The notes below the pieces were generated by a model. The model was not told where the DNA came from and did not search any database. It was given only the letters and a program-made list of their open reading frames with translations. This document shows positions 1 to 7,058 of a stretch of 17,828 bases of DNA, piece by piece (positions within the stretch are counted from its first letter, which is position 1; the number at the start of each line of letters is the position of its first letter). Source of the DNA: an uncultured Eubacteriales bacterium (GTDB taxonomy: Bacteria; Bacillota; Clostridia; Christensenellales; CAG-138). The stretch lies in contig CACXNN010000018.1 of the NCBI GenBank assembly GCA_902768995.1, positions 1-17,828 on the forward strand, in the 5' to 3' direction. Made by a program: the position numbers and the translations under genes.

Positions 1-63
1 TTCGTCATCGACCAGCCGAAGGAGCTGCTGGACGTGATGGACAAGCTGGAGAAGGGGAACTGA
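1..63 (+). CDS. C-terminal end of an unidentified protein
   Basis: An open frame enters from the left edge and stops at TGA 61-63. It encodes only the last 20 residues (FVIDQPKELLDVMDKLEKGN), with GC-ending codons typical of the window. The tail is acidic and basic and looks helical. It is too short to assign a family. A hairpin terminator follows 18 bases after the stop, which fits this being the last gene of its transcription unit. Confidence 0.6.
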   Translation, partial: FVIDQPKELLDVMDKLEKGN

Positions 64-77
64 ACCTACAGCAAATG

Positions 78-106
78 AAAAAAGGCGGTCGCCCGCCTTC
101 TTTTCG
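78..106. terminator. Bidirectional intrinsic terminator
   Basis: A perfect 7-bp stem, AAGGCGG (82-88) and CCGCCTT (93-99), encloses the loop TCGC. It has a T-rich run on the right (CTTTTCGTTTT) and an A-run on the left (77-83), so it can end transcription from both sides. It sits between the stop of the left-edge gene and the stop of the convergent deacylase gene. Confidence 0.8.
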
Positions 107-121
107 TTTTGGGGCTGCCGT

Positions 122-595
122 TCAGCCCTGCCAGTTTTTGCACACGTCCACCCAGGCGGCACAGTTCGAATACCGTTCCAGCTCCGGGATGGTCAGCTCG
201 ATGGCGCTGTTGCTGCTGCCGCAGGCCGGGAAGACCGTGGCAAACCGCTTCAGCGATTCGTCGAGATAGACCGTCACGCCCTCGTTGACGGCGAAGGGGC
301 AGACCCCGCCCACGGCGTGGCCCACCAGGGTGACGGCCTCCTCCGGCGTGAGCATCCTGGCTTTGGTCCCGAACCGGGCCTTGTACTTGGGATTGTCGAT
401 CTTGGCGTCCCCAGCGGCGACGATCAGGATCGCGCGGCCGTCCACCAGAAAGGACAGGGTCTTGGCGATCCGGCAGGGCTCGCACCCCAATGCCTGGGCC
501 GCCAGGTCCACGGTGGCACTGGATACGTCAAACTCCCGCACCCGGTTTTCGATCCCATACTGCGCGAAAAACGCCTTCACTCTCTCGATCGCCAT
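122..595 (-). CDS. YbaK/EbsC-family aminoacyl-tRNA deacylase
   Basis: A protein of 157 residues, the normal size for a free-standing YbaK/ProX-type editing domain. Members hydrolyse mischarged aminoacyl-tRNAs in the cytoplasm, for example Cys-tRNA(Pro) or Ala-tRNA(Pro). Visible family marks are the lysine in the CRIAKTLSF segment (Lys45, matching the essential YbaK lysine) and the glycine-rich GHAVGGVCPF segment (92-101) that lines the substrate pocket. The ATG at 595 has a strong SD, GGGGAGG, five bases upstream, and a sigma-A promoter lies before that. It is monocistronic and convergent with the left-edge gene. The family is clear, but YbaK, YeaK and ProX specificities cannot be told apart by eye, so no gene symbol is given. 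Confidence 0.9.
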   Translation of the reverse strand: MAIERVKAFFAQYGIENRVREFDVSSATVDLAAQALGCEPCRIAKTLSFLVDGRAILIVAAGDAKIDNPKYKARFGTKARMLTPEEAVTLVGHAVGGVCPFAVNEGVTVYLDESLKRFATVFPACGSSNSAIELTIPELERYSNCAAWVDVCKNWQG

Positions 596-624
596 AATAG
601 CCTCCCCATATCGTTCCTTTGTTT

Positions 625-653
625 ATTCTACTGTTTCTGAGCAAAGAAATCAA
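625..653 (-). promoter_or_regulatory. Sigma-A promoter of the YbaK-type gene
   Basis: Read on the minus strand: TTGATT (653-648), a 17-bp spacer, then TAGAAT (630-625). The start codon lies about 30 bases downstream, with the SD GGGGAGG at 607-601. Confidence 0.75.
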
Positions 654-680
654 TGGGGGCGGGCATACTTGAATAGTTTC

Positions 681-708
681 TTGACTTCCTGCCAGAATAG
701 GATAAAAT
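681..708 (+). promoter_or_regulatory. Candidate promoter of the AI-2E family gene
   Basis: TTGACT (681-686), a 16-bp spacer and TAAAAT (703-708). A second possible -10, TATACT (713-718), has no well-spaced -35. Either gives a short leader before the GGGTGG ribosome site at 730-735. Confidence 0.5.
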
Positions 709-740
709 GAAATATACTATATCACACACGGGTGGACCAT

Positions 741-1856
741 ATGAACAAACGACTTCGGGAAAAGCCCTGGTATAATAACGCGGTGGCCCTGTGCATCGCC
801 GTGATCCTGTTCGTGCTGCTGACCCACTGGGGCGGCGTGCGGGAGAGCGTGGGCACCTTCTTCCGGTACTTCTCGCCGGTGATCCTGGGCGCCATCATCG
901 CCTATATCGTGAACCCCCTGGCGGGGCTCTACGGACGGACCCTGTTCTGCTGGATCAAGAAGGAGAAGGCGAAGACCTTCCTTTCTAACCTCCTGGCCAT
1001 CCTGACGGTGATCCTGTTCCTGGTGTTCCTGCTGCTGATGCTCATCCCCCAGCTCATCGAGAGCGTGGCCACCTTCGCCGGGAACCTGGACGGGTACGTG
1101 GCCTCCCTCCACGCCATGCTGGATTCCCTGGGCGTGTCCTCCTCGGCTTTGGGGCTGGACAAGTTCATCGACTCCTCCGAGGCCCTCATCGAGACCGTCA
1201 CCGACTTCGTGAAGCAGAATCTGAGCAAGATCCTGTCCGCCTCCGCCAGCGTGGGCAAGGGGGCGATCCAGTTCCTGGTGGGCTTTTTGCTGTCCATCTA
1301 CCTGCTGGGCGACAAGTCCCGGCTGAAGAACGGGGGCCAGCGGCTGCTGACCGCCGCCCTGGGCGGGGCCAAGTACGAGAAGCTGGCCAAGGTCCTGCGG
1401 CGCTGCCACTCCATCCTGAACCGGTACATCGTCTTCAACCTGCTGGACAGCCTGATCGTGGGCAGCGCCAACGCCCTCTTCATGGCCATCGTGGGCATGC
1501 CCTACGTGGGCCTCGTATCCTTCGTGGTAGCCGTGTTCAACCTGCTGCCCACCTTCGGCCCCGTGTTCGGCGCCCTCATCGGCGGCTTCGTGCTGCTGAT
1601 GGTGAACCCCTGGCACGCCCTGGCCTTCCTGATCTTCACGGCGATCCTGCAGACCATCGACGGCTACATCCTCAAGCCCAAGCTCTTCGGGGACTCCCTG
1701 GGCGTGTCCGGCCTGTGGATCCTGGTGGGCGTCATCGTGGGCGGCCGGGCCTTCGGCGTGGTGGGGATCCTGCTGGCCATCCCCGCCGTGGCTATCCTGG
1801 ACTTCCTCTACCGGGAGCACTTCTTGCCCTGGCTGGAGGCGCGGCCCAAGGACTGA
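741..1856 (+). CDS. AI-2E family transporter (UPF0118)
   Basis: A polytopic membrane protein of 371 residues. The family includes TqsA and YdiK/PerM-like permeases, variously linked to autoinducer-2 export or Na+/H+ antiport; the substrate here is unknown. There are hydrophobic segments near residues 15-30, 40-58, 83-107 and 175-192, then a dense C-terminal block. That block carries the family signature: PYVG, then NLLPTFGPVFGA, an aromatic IQ-like TIDGYILKP segment, and GGRAFGVVGILLAIP. A soluble helical stretch (about 110-170) lies between the N- and C-terminal bundles, as is usual. I chose ATG 741 over the in-frame GTG 732 because GGGTGG at 730-735 is correctly spaced for the ATG and overlaps the GTG. 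The gene is monocistronic between its own promoter and terminator. Confidence 0.9.
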   Translation: MNKRLREKPWYNNAVALCIAVILFVLLTHWGGVRESVGTFFRYFSPVILGAIIAYIVNPLAGLYGRTLFCWIKKEKAKTFLSNLLAILTVILFLVFLLLMLIPQLIESVATFAGNLDGYVASLHAMLDSLGVSSSALGLDKFIDSSEALIETVTDFVKQNLSKILSASASVGKGAIQFLVGFLLSIYLLGDKSRLKNGGQRLLTAALGGAKYEKLAKVLRRCHSILNRYIVFNLLDSLIVGSANALFMAIVGMPYVGLVSFVVAVFNLLPTFGPVFGALIGGFVLLMVNPWHALAFLIFTAILQTIDGYILKPKLFGDSLGVSGLWILVGVIVGGRAFGVVGILLAIPAVAILDFLYREHFLPWLEARPKD

Positions 1857-1870
1857 TTTGATAATAATAT

Positions 1871-1907
1871 AGGGGCTGCCGCCGAAGCGACAGCCCCTTG
1901 TTTTTTT
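1871..1907 (+). terminator. Intrinsic terminator after the AI-2E family gene
   Basis: The stem AGGGGCTG (1871-1878) pairs with CAGCCCCT (1891-1898). A 3-bp inner stem has a CGAA tetraloop, and TTGTTTTTTT follows. On the minus strand the downstream bases are only AT-rich, so termination of the convergent lipoprotein gene here would be weaker. Confidence 0.85.
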
Positions 1908-1911
1908 GCCC

Positions 1912-3525
1912 TTACTTGGTGCCGGTCAGGGCTACCCCGTCCACGTAGAGGGTGTGACCGTTGGCGATCACCTGGGAGGCGTCGCCGGTGAAGGAGGTCA
2001 CGTAGGTGTCGGCCGTCAGCGTCCAGGTGGAGGTGCCGTCCAGGGACACGTGCACGGTGCCCACCTGGGTGGAGACCACGGACCCCTTGGCGTTGGTGAT
2101 CTCGCCGGACACGGCGCCGGTGAAGGCGGAGCCCTCGGTGAGCTCCAGCGTCAACGTGGCGTTGCTGCCCACCAGCACCAGGCCCTCCAGGGTCTGCCCC
2201 TTGGCCTTCAGGACGACGGTGTTCCCGGCCCCGGTCCAGCCGTCGTCACAGACGGATAGGAGCACGTTCCCGCTGTCCTCGTTGACGATCTTCACCCCGC
2301 TCAGCGTGATGACGGCGCTGGTGTTGGTCACGTGGAACACATGGCCGCTCTTGCTGGTCAGGCTTCCGCCGGTCATGGTGAAGGCGGAGGTGCCGCTGTC
2401 CGCGTCCCCGGACATGGACTGGTAGATCATGATGGTGTCCAGGAAGCTGGCGTTGCTGTTCATCTTGGTATTGTTGGCCGTCATGTCGCAGTTCGTGAGC
2501 TCGATGCTGTTCTTGCCCTCGATGCACACGCCCTCGGAGAGGGTAGAGGTCAAGGTGGCGTTGCTCACGTGGATCTCCGCCGTGGAGTAGATGGTGGGAG
2601 ACCCCAGGCCGTTGGAGGTGTAGGTGCCCCCGTCCACATAGACCGTGCCGCCGCCCCGATCCGTGCGGATAGGCGCGGAGGACTGGCCGGAGGTGGTGAC
2701 GGTGAGATCGTAGGCGTAGGTGACGCCGCCGCCCGTGGTCATGATGCCGCCGGAGCCGCCGCCCGTGGTGGTGATGACGGTGTCCCGGATGGTGAGGGTG
2801 GTGCCGTCCCCCGCGGCCCCGTTCCGGCCCCCGTTGCCGCCGTAGCAGAAGACGCCGTTGGCGCCCATGGCGTCGGAGGTGATGGTGCCGCCGGTGATGG
2901 TCACGTTGGCCCCGTCCTTGATGAGGACCGCCGCGTTCAGGCCGTAGAAGTTGCAGCTGTCGCCGCCGTCGGAGCTGCCGGACTTGGTGACGGTGGGCTC
3001 GTCGACGGTCACCGCGTCCCCGGTGCTGACGAGCAGGGCGCTTTCGTCCGCGGTGTCGGAAGCATAGGTTTGTCCGCTCTGGCTGTCGGCAGTGGTGATC
3101 TCCACCGCGCCCTTATAATCTATATCCGCGCTGCTGCCGCCGGGGCCGCCGCCGGGACCCCCTGCGGGAGGCTGGCCCATGCCGCCGGGGCCGCCGGGCA
3201 TGCCCCCGGTCGGGGTGCCGTCGGGCCGTTCAGGGGGCTGTCCCATACCTCCGGGCGGGGTGCCGTCAGGCCGTTCGGGGGGCTGTCCCATGCCCCCGGG
3301 CGGGTTGCCGTCAGGCCGTTCGGGCGGTTGCCCCATGCCCTCGGGTGGGGTGCCGTCGGGCGCCGCCGCCGCTGTCGTTTCCATGGTCTGGTCCGTGGTC
3401 TCGGCCGTGACCTCGGCCGAGGCCGTCTTCGTATCGTTTGCCGAGCTGCCGCAGCCCAGGGCCAGCCCCGTCAGGAGGCACAGGGCCAACCCCAGGCAGA
3501 TCAGCTTCGTATGCTTGCGCTTCAT
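1912..3525 (-). CDS. Repeat-rich surface lipoprotein, beta-helix-like
   Basis: A protein of 537 residues. It begins with a charged MKRKHTK segment, a hydrophobic core and a lipobox-like LALGC (Cys25), so lipid anchoring outside the membrane is expected, although -3 is Ala rather than Leu. Residues 26-55 are Thr/Ala-rich. Residues 56-130 hold three exact-length 15-residue repeats of the type PDGTPPGGMGQPPER and a Gly-Pro-Met tail. From about 135 to the end are short Thr/Gly/Val beta-strand repeats such as ANVTITGGTITS, GGTVYVDGGTYTS and SAFTMTGGSLTS, as in right-handed parallel beta-helix or adhesin-like proteins. No catalytic motif is visible. The start has the SD AGGGAG nine bases upstream. 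Ligand and role are unknown; a cell-surface or matrix adhesin is my inference. Confidence 0.75.
   Translation of the reverse strand: MKRKHTKLICLGLALCLLTGLALGCGSSANDTKTASAEVTAETTDQTMETTAAAAPDGTPPEGMGQPPERPDGNPPGGMGQPPERPDGTPPGGMGQPPERPDGTPTGGMPGGPGGMGQPPAGGPGGGPGGSSADIDYKGAVEITTADSQSGQTYASDTADESALLVSTGDAVTVDEPTVTKSGSSDGGDSCNFYGLNAAVLIKDGANVTITGGTITSDAMGANGVFCYGGNGGRNGAAGDGTTLTIRDTVITTTGGGSGGIMTTGGGVTYAYDLTVTTSGQSSAPIRTDRGGGTVYVDGGTYTSNGLGSPTIYSTAEIHVSNATLTSTLSEGVCIEGKNSIELTNCDMTANNTKMNSNASFLDTIMIYQSMSGDADSGTSAFTMTGGSLTSKSGHVFHVTNTSAVITLSGVKIVNEDSGNVLLSVCDDGWTGAGNTVVLKAKGQTLEGLVLVGSNATLTLELTEGSAFTGAVSGEITNAKGSVVSTQVGTVHVSLDGTSTWTLTADTYVTSFTGDASQVIANGHTLYVDGVALTGTK
3226..3360 (-). repeat. Three 45-bp in-frame tandem repeats
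   Basis: They encode residues 56-100 of the lipoprotein as three 15-residue units: PDGTPPEGMGQPPER, PDGNPPGGMGQPPER and PDGTPPGGMGQPPER. A fourth, degenerate partial unit begins PDGTPTGGM. Unit length is a multiple of three, so copy-number change would keep the frame. Confidence 0.85.
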
Positions 3526-3569
3526 GGTTTTTCTCTCCCTTCCTGTATCTTTGCCCCTATCCTACGCCC

Positions 3570-3591
3570 TGAATCTTAAAACAATCTAAAA
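3570..3591 (-). promoter_or_regulatory. Candidate response-regulator site, 11-bp direct repeat
   Basis: TGAATCTTAAA (3570-3580) is followed directly by ACAATCTAAAA (3581-3591), 8 of 11 positions identical. Directly abutting 11-bp repeats are typical of OmpR/PhoB-type response-regulator sites. It lies 45-66 bases upstream of the surface lipoprotein gene and overlaps its likely promoter: TTGTTG at 3610-3605 with TAGATT at 3588-3583, or TAGGAT at 3564-3559. No regulator gene is in the window. Confidence 0.35.
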
Positions 3592-3640
3592 GGATACGGG
3601 CTGCCAACAATTTTTTTACAAAGGCCGGTCCGGGTCGGGC

Positions 3641-3669
3641 TTGCTTTTCGGCCCTCAGGCGAGTAAGAT
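3641..3669 (+). promoter_or_regulatory. Sigma-A promoter of the L,D-transpeptidase gene
   Basis: TTGCTT (3641-3646), a 17-bp spacer and TAAGAT (3664-3669). It excludes the upstream TTG (3641) as a start codon, because that TTG is part of the -35 box. Confidence 0.65.
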
Positions 3670-3715
3670 ACTGTCAAGATCATACCATATTTTGAGAGGA
3701 TCGCCAAAAGTTTCC

Positions 3716-4795
3716 ATGAAACGGTCCCGTCGCTTGAACTGCATATGGCTGATGGGCCTGCTGCTCCTGCTGGCCTGCGCCCGACCTGCCGCCACGGTGG
3801 AGGCCGCGCCCTCGCCCACGGCGGAGCCGGCCACCGCCGCCCCCGTGACCGCCACGCCCCTGCCCCCCGTCCAGGTGCTGGTGACGCCGGTGCCCACGCC
3901 CACGCCCTCCCCCACCCCCACGCCCAGCCCTACGCCGGTGCCTACGCCCACCCCGGAGCCCACGCCCACCCCCGCCCCCTTCGCGGCCGTGGCCCTGCCT
4001 GCGGACCTGCGGCCCGCCCGGTATCTGACGGCGGCGGAGGCTGCCGGCCTGTTCTACTGGGCGGAGAAGGACATGTACCTATCCTACGGCCAGGTGGGGA
4101 ACGATGAGGTGGGCTTCTACCCTGCGGACGAAGCGGGGAACGTGGCCCCCGGCTCTTCGCCGGTGGACGGGCCCTGCCTGGTGCCCCTCTATACCCCCGC
4201 CGATCCGCCTCAAAAGGAGGATGAAAAGCTCCTGGTCCTGTACCTGCCCACCCAGAGCGTGGTGGCCTTCCACGGGGAGCACGGGGAGTGGATCGAGGAT
4301 CGGATCATGATCTGCTCCTCGGGCCGGGGCGGGAACGCCACGCCCGTGGGCCGATACACCATCTACGAGACCTACGACTACAAGCTCCTGGGCTCCGAGG
4401 AGGAGGACACCCTGTGCTACGGGTTCTGGGCCTGCCGGTTTTACAAGGGGCACCTGTTCCACTCCGTGCCCATCAGCTACGACGCGGGCACGGACAAAGC
4501 CAAGGCCCACCGCATGACCAACATGCTCTCCTACCAGAAGCTGGGCACCACGGCCTCCCACGGCTGCGTGCGGATGACGGTGGCGGACGCCAAATACATC
4601 TACGATCTGGCGTACTTCCATACGGTGAACGTGTGGGTCACCAAGGACAGGGGCCCCACGCCGCCCAAGCCGCCCCAGATCATCTGGACGCAACCGTACA
4701 CCTATCAGAAGAAATACGGCTGGGACCCCACGGACCCGGATCCGGCCAACCCCTATCTGGCCCTGGCCACCCCCTCCCCCGCGCCCCAGGGCTGA
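3716..4795 (+). CDS. L,D-transpeptidase (YkuD) lipoprotein
   Basis: A protein of 359 residues from ATG 3716. The signal peptide has a classical lipobox, LLAC (Cys21). A low-complexity Thr-Pro linker follows (about 58-88, with SPTPTP and EPTPTP units). The C-terminal half (about 168-305) is a YkuD domain, with the TPVGRYTIY strand, a conserved His in FHSVPI (His249) and the catalytic signature SHGCVRM (Cys284). YkuD enzymes form 3-3 cross-links in peptidoglycan or attach proteins to it, working outside the membrane. The linker would hold the domain at wall distance. I chose this start because the longer frame begins inside the promoter and this one gives a proper signal peptide. AGAGGA at 3695-3700 is a distant SD, 15 bases away. 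The next gene follows after 24 bases. Confidence 0.9.
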   Translation: MKRSRRLNCIWLMGLLLLLACARPAATVEAAPSPTAEPATAAPVTATPLPPVQVLVTPVPTPTPSPTPTPSPTPVPTPTPEPTPTPAPFAAVALPADLRPARYLTAAEAAGLFYWAEKDMYLSYGQVGNDEVGFYPADEAGNVAPGSSPVDGPCLVPLYTPADPPQKEDEKLLVLYLPTQSVVAFHGEHGEWIEDRIMICSSGRGGNATPVGRYTIYETYDYKLLGSEEEDTLCYGFWACRFYKGHLFHSVPISYDAGTDKAKAHRMTNMLSYQKLGTTASHGCVRMTVADAKYIYDLAYFHTVNVWVTKDRGPTPPKPPQIIWTQPYTYQKKYGWDPTDPDPANPYLALATPSPAPQG

Positions 4796-4819
4796 AGCAC
4801 GTTTGAAAGGGCACCCCTC

Positions 4820-5320
4820 ATGTATTACGACAGCAAGCAATTTACGGCCCGGGTCATCCAGGGCGACGACGGCGTCTATCGCTGGGTCTATCGAATGAAT
4901 CCCCGCCGCAACAAGCACCCCCTGTCCGTGGTCGGCAAGGTGTTTTTGGCCATGGGCATCGTCAGCGCCGTGGTCCTGCGCATCGTGGGGGCCCCCAACC
5001 CGTTGACCATGTCCGACTGGGATATGCCGCTCATGGTCCTGGGCCTGTTCCTGGGCATATTCCTGCTGGTGACGGCGCTCCTATACCTCCAGGGGGACGA
5101 TCCCCTTCCCTTCGCCATGGACGAGGAGAGCATCACCACCTACCGGGCCAAGGTGGCCGGTCCCCATACCTTCCGCAGCATGCGCCGGGTGCGGCTCATG
5201 CCCCAGTACGACGCCATCCGCCTGGGCTTCGGGCTGACCATCTACGTGCCCCCAGAGGATTACGACCTGGTGAAGACCTTCCTTCTCGAACATCTGCCCC
5301 CTGAAGCCGACGTTCGCTGA
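4820..5320 (+). CDS. Small two-helix membrane protein, unknown function
   Basis: A protein of 166 residues. A short polar N-terminus is followed by two hydrophobic segments (about 38-58 and 70-92). A soluble C-terminal part of about 70 residues ends in a pattern with alternating strands and a final helix (IRLGFGLTIYVPPEDYDLVKTFLLEHL). This resembles the end of bacterial PH-like/YcxB-type domains, but the match is only by general pattern. GAAAGG lies nine bases before the ATG. It is probably co-transcribed with the L,D-transpeptidase gene 24 bases upstream. Its TGA stop forms part of the extended -10 of the next gene. I do not recognise a specific family. Confidence 0.75.
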   Translation: MYYDSKQFTARVIQGDDGVYRWVYRMNPRRNKHPLSVVGKVFLAMGIVSAVVLRIVGAPNPLTMSDWDMPLMVLGLFLGIFLLVTALLYLQGDDPLPFAMDEESITTYRAKVAGPHTFRSMRRVRLMPQYDAIRLGFGLTIYVPPEDYDLVKTFLLEHLPPEADVR

Positions 5321-5326
5321 TACAAT
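5318..5326 (+). promoter_or_regulatory. Extended -10 promoter, leaderless start
   Basis: TGATACAAT: the TG-N extension plus the -10 TACAAT (5321-5326), seven bases before ATG 5334. No -35 is recognisable. The TGA of the extension is the stop codon of the previous gene. There is no SD between the -10 and the ATG. Confidence 0.55.
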
Positions 5327-5333
5327 GTTTTCT

Positions 5334-7001
5334 ATGAAAGCTGTTTGGAAAAAGCCCATCGCCCTTCTGCTGCTGACGCTGCTGGTACTGCCCGGCTGCG
5401 GGCAGGAAACCGCGCCCGTACAGGAGTCCTCCGCCACGGCTGCCCCCGTCGCCACGGCCGCCTCCACCGCTGGGGCCGTGGTCACCGATGCGCCGACCTT
5501 GACGCCTTCCCCCACCGCCACCCCCACGCCGACCCCTACGCCTACGCCCACGCCCACCCCCACGCCGACCCCTACGCCTACGCCCACGCCCATCCCCCTG
5601 GACCGGCTGGACGGCCGCAGGGACGTGGAGGCGCGGCTGTTCCCGCTGCTGAGCTCATCGCCGGAGCCCACCCCCACGGTGGAGCCTCTGGCCACGCCCA
5701 ACCCCCTGCATGAGGGCGTGGGCCAGATAGGCGCCATGGTCTTTGCCAACGTGCCCATCCTGACCTATCCCTATGAGGCCGCCTCTGTGAAGGGCCGGGA
5801 ATCCTATCATCTGTTCTACATCCATAACGTGTACAACCGGCTCTACTACTATGCCACCACCCAGGAAGGGCTCACAGGCTACATCAAGGCCAGCCAGTGC
5901 GTGGTCCTGGACCAGGCGGACATCGGCCGGTACCTCGACGCCGCCAGCGAGCTATCTCGGACCGTGGACTTCTACTCCCCCGACGCCCTGATCCGGGAGC
6001 TGCAGGCGGGGATCGACCAGGGGACCATGGCGGATAGGATCTACGCCGCATTGGGGCGCCTGGGCCTGGACTTCGATCCCTTCTACTACCGGGTGTATCA
6101 GAAGGCCCTGGACGACGACGAGCGCTACCCCCTGTTCTACAAGGACGACGTGTACAACTCCCTGCTGTTTAAGCTGTTCAACACAGCGGGAGAGCTGGTC
6201 CACTATGACGGCCACCGGACCCAGTGGGAATACGTGCCCGCCGGCGGCGCCCTGCAGAAGGGGGACATCCTGTTCTTTACGGAGCCCCTCGAGAAGGGCA
6301 GCAGCGGCGTGCTGGACGGCTACGAGTTCGTGGTCAGGGGGCCCTACTCCGGGGCGCTGACGGGCTGCGGCGTGTACATGGGCGACGATCAGGTCCTGCT
6401 GCTGCGGGGCGGACAGGTGAAGGCCGTGGCTTGGACGGAAGCCCTGCAGCGGACGCTGGACTCCGCCCGGCGCATCCATCTGGAGGTCTACGACGAGAAG
6501 CAGATGATCGTGGAGGACATGATCGCCCAGATCTACGACTGCCTGGGCACCCCCTACAGCAACTTCAACCGCACGGGGGACTTCTCCTTCGACTGCTCCG
6601 GCCTCATCTCCTGGCTGTTCATCCGCATGGAGATCACCCCCGCCTTCTACGGGCACCAACCCTTCCCCGGCTCCAACGCCTCCGGTCTCTCCCAGATCGA
6701 TTTTTACTACTGGCATTATAGGAAGCACATCCACCTCATGCGTCCCGCCCCCCGGGACGAGAAGGTGGGCCTGGCCTCCATGGACGCTCTGCAGCGCGGG
6801 GACCTGGTCTTCCTGCGCAAGGAGGCGGACAAGGGACGGGTGGGCCATGTGATGGTGTATCTGGGCGACGGGCGGGTGATCCACTCCACCACCATCGACG
6901 AGGATCACGGCGGCACGGTGGTGGCCTTCTTCCGACCGGAGCTGCAGCAGCTGTACGAGACGGCCCTCAGGATCGACACCATCACCCTCCCCGGACAATA
7001 A
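5334..7001 (+). CDS. NlpC/P60 cell-wall peptidase lipoprotein
   Basis: A protein of 555 residues from ATG 5334. It has a signal peptide with the lipobox LPGC (Cys22), a Thr/Ala stretch, and a (TP)n linker (about 57-87). An SH3b-like segment follows (about 134-193), then an inactive NlpC-like domain (about 236-385) and an active NlpC/P60 domain (about 396-550). The active domain shows FDCSG (Cys421), GHVMVYLGDG (His505) and IHST (His517). The Cys-His-His set and the 12-residue His-His spacing match the family. NlpC/P60 enzymes usually cut gamma-D-Glu to diamino-acid bonds in peptidoglycan stems. I prefer ATG 5334 over ATG 5325 because 5325 overlaps the -10 box and neither has an SD. The gene is a paralogue of the convergent gene at 7059-8714. 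Confidence 0.9.
   Translation: MKAVWKKPIALLLLTLLVLPGCGQETAPVQESSATAAPVATAASTAGAVVTDAPTLTPSPTATPTPTPTPTPTPTPTPTPTPTPTPIPLDRLDGRRDVEARLFPLLSSSPEPTPTVEPLATPNPLHEGVGQIGAMVFANVPILTYPYEAASVKGRESYHLFYIHNVYNRLYYYATTQEGLTGYIKASQCVVLDQADIGRYLDAASELSRTVDFYSPDALIRELQAGIDQGTMADRIYAALGRLGLDFDPFYYRVYQKALDDDERYPLFYKDDVYNSLLFKLFNTAGELVHYDGHRTQWEYVPAGGALQKGDILFFTEPLEKGSSGVLDGYEFVVRGPYSGALTGCGVYMGDDQVLLLRGGQVKAVAWTEALQRTLDSARRIHLEVYDEKQMIVEDMIAQIYDCLGTPYSNFNRTGDFSFDCSGLISWLFIRMEITPAFYGHQPFPGSNASGLSQIDFYYWHYRKHIHLMRPAPRDEKVGLASMDALQRGDLVFLRKEADKGRVGHVMVYLGDGRVIHSTTIDEDHGGTVVAFFRPELQQLYETALRIDTITLPGQ
5519..5590 (+). repeat. Perfect 36-bp tandem duplication in the TP linker
   Basis: Copy 1 is 5519-5554 and copy 2 is 5555-5590, identical at all 36 positions. 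Each copy has three related 12-bp sub-units (CACCCCCACGCC, GACCCCTACGCC, TACGCCCACGCC). It encodes Thr-Pro dipeptides in the linker after the lipid anchor. Such a duplication can change linker length in frame. Confidence 0.95.
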
Positions 7002-7013
7002 GGGACAGCAAAA

Positions 7014-7047
7014 AGCGCCTTCCGCAAAAAGCGGGAGGCGCTGTTTT
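7014..7047. terminator. Shared bidirectional terminator of the NlpC/P60 pair
   Basis: A 12-bp stem (AGCGCCTTCCGC 7014-7025 with GCGGGAGGCGCT 7031-7042, one G-T wobble) has the loop AAAAA. It is flanked by AAAA on the left and GTTTT on the right. It sits between the two convergent stops. Confidence 0.85.
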
Positions 7048-7058
7048 GGTATGCTTTT

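Noticed and set aside
717..1820. Minus-strand frame of 367 codons opposite the AI-2E family gene
   Set aside because: Rich in His, Gln, Glu and Gly with no hydrophobic or domain pattern; a shadow of the transporter.
2332..3579. Plus-strand frame of 415 codons opposite the surface lipoprotein
   Set aside because: Arg/Gly/Ala/His-rich shadow with no start signal. The minus strand has an SD, signal peptide and repeats.
3641..3715. Upstream TTG start extending the L,D-transpeptidase by 25 residues
   Set aside because: The TTG belongs to the -35 box of a well-formed promoter, and the extension would bury the lipoprotein signal peptide.
5519..5590. Possible CRISPR-like or minisatellite array
   Set aside because: The repeats are directly adjacent, without spacers, and lie in frame within a Thr-Pro linker; a coding tandem repeat.
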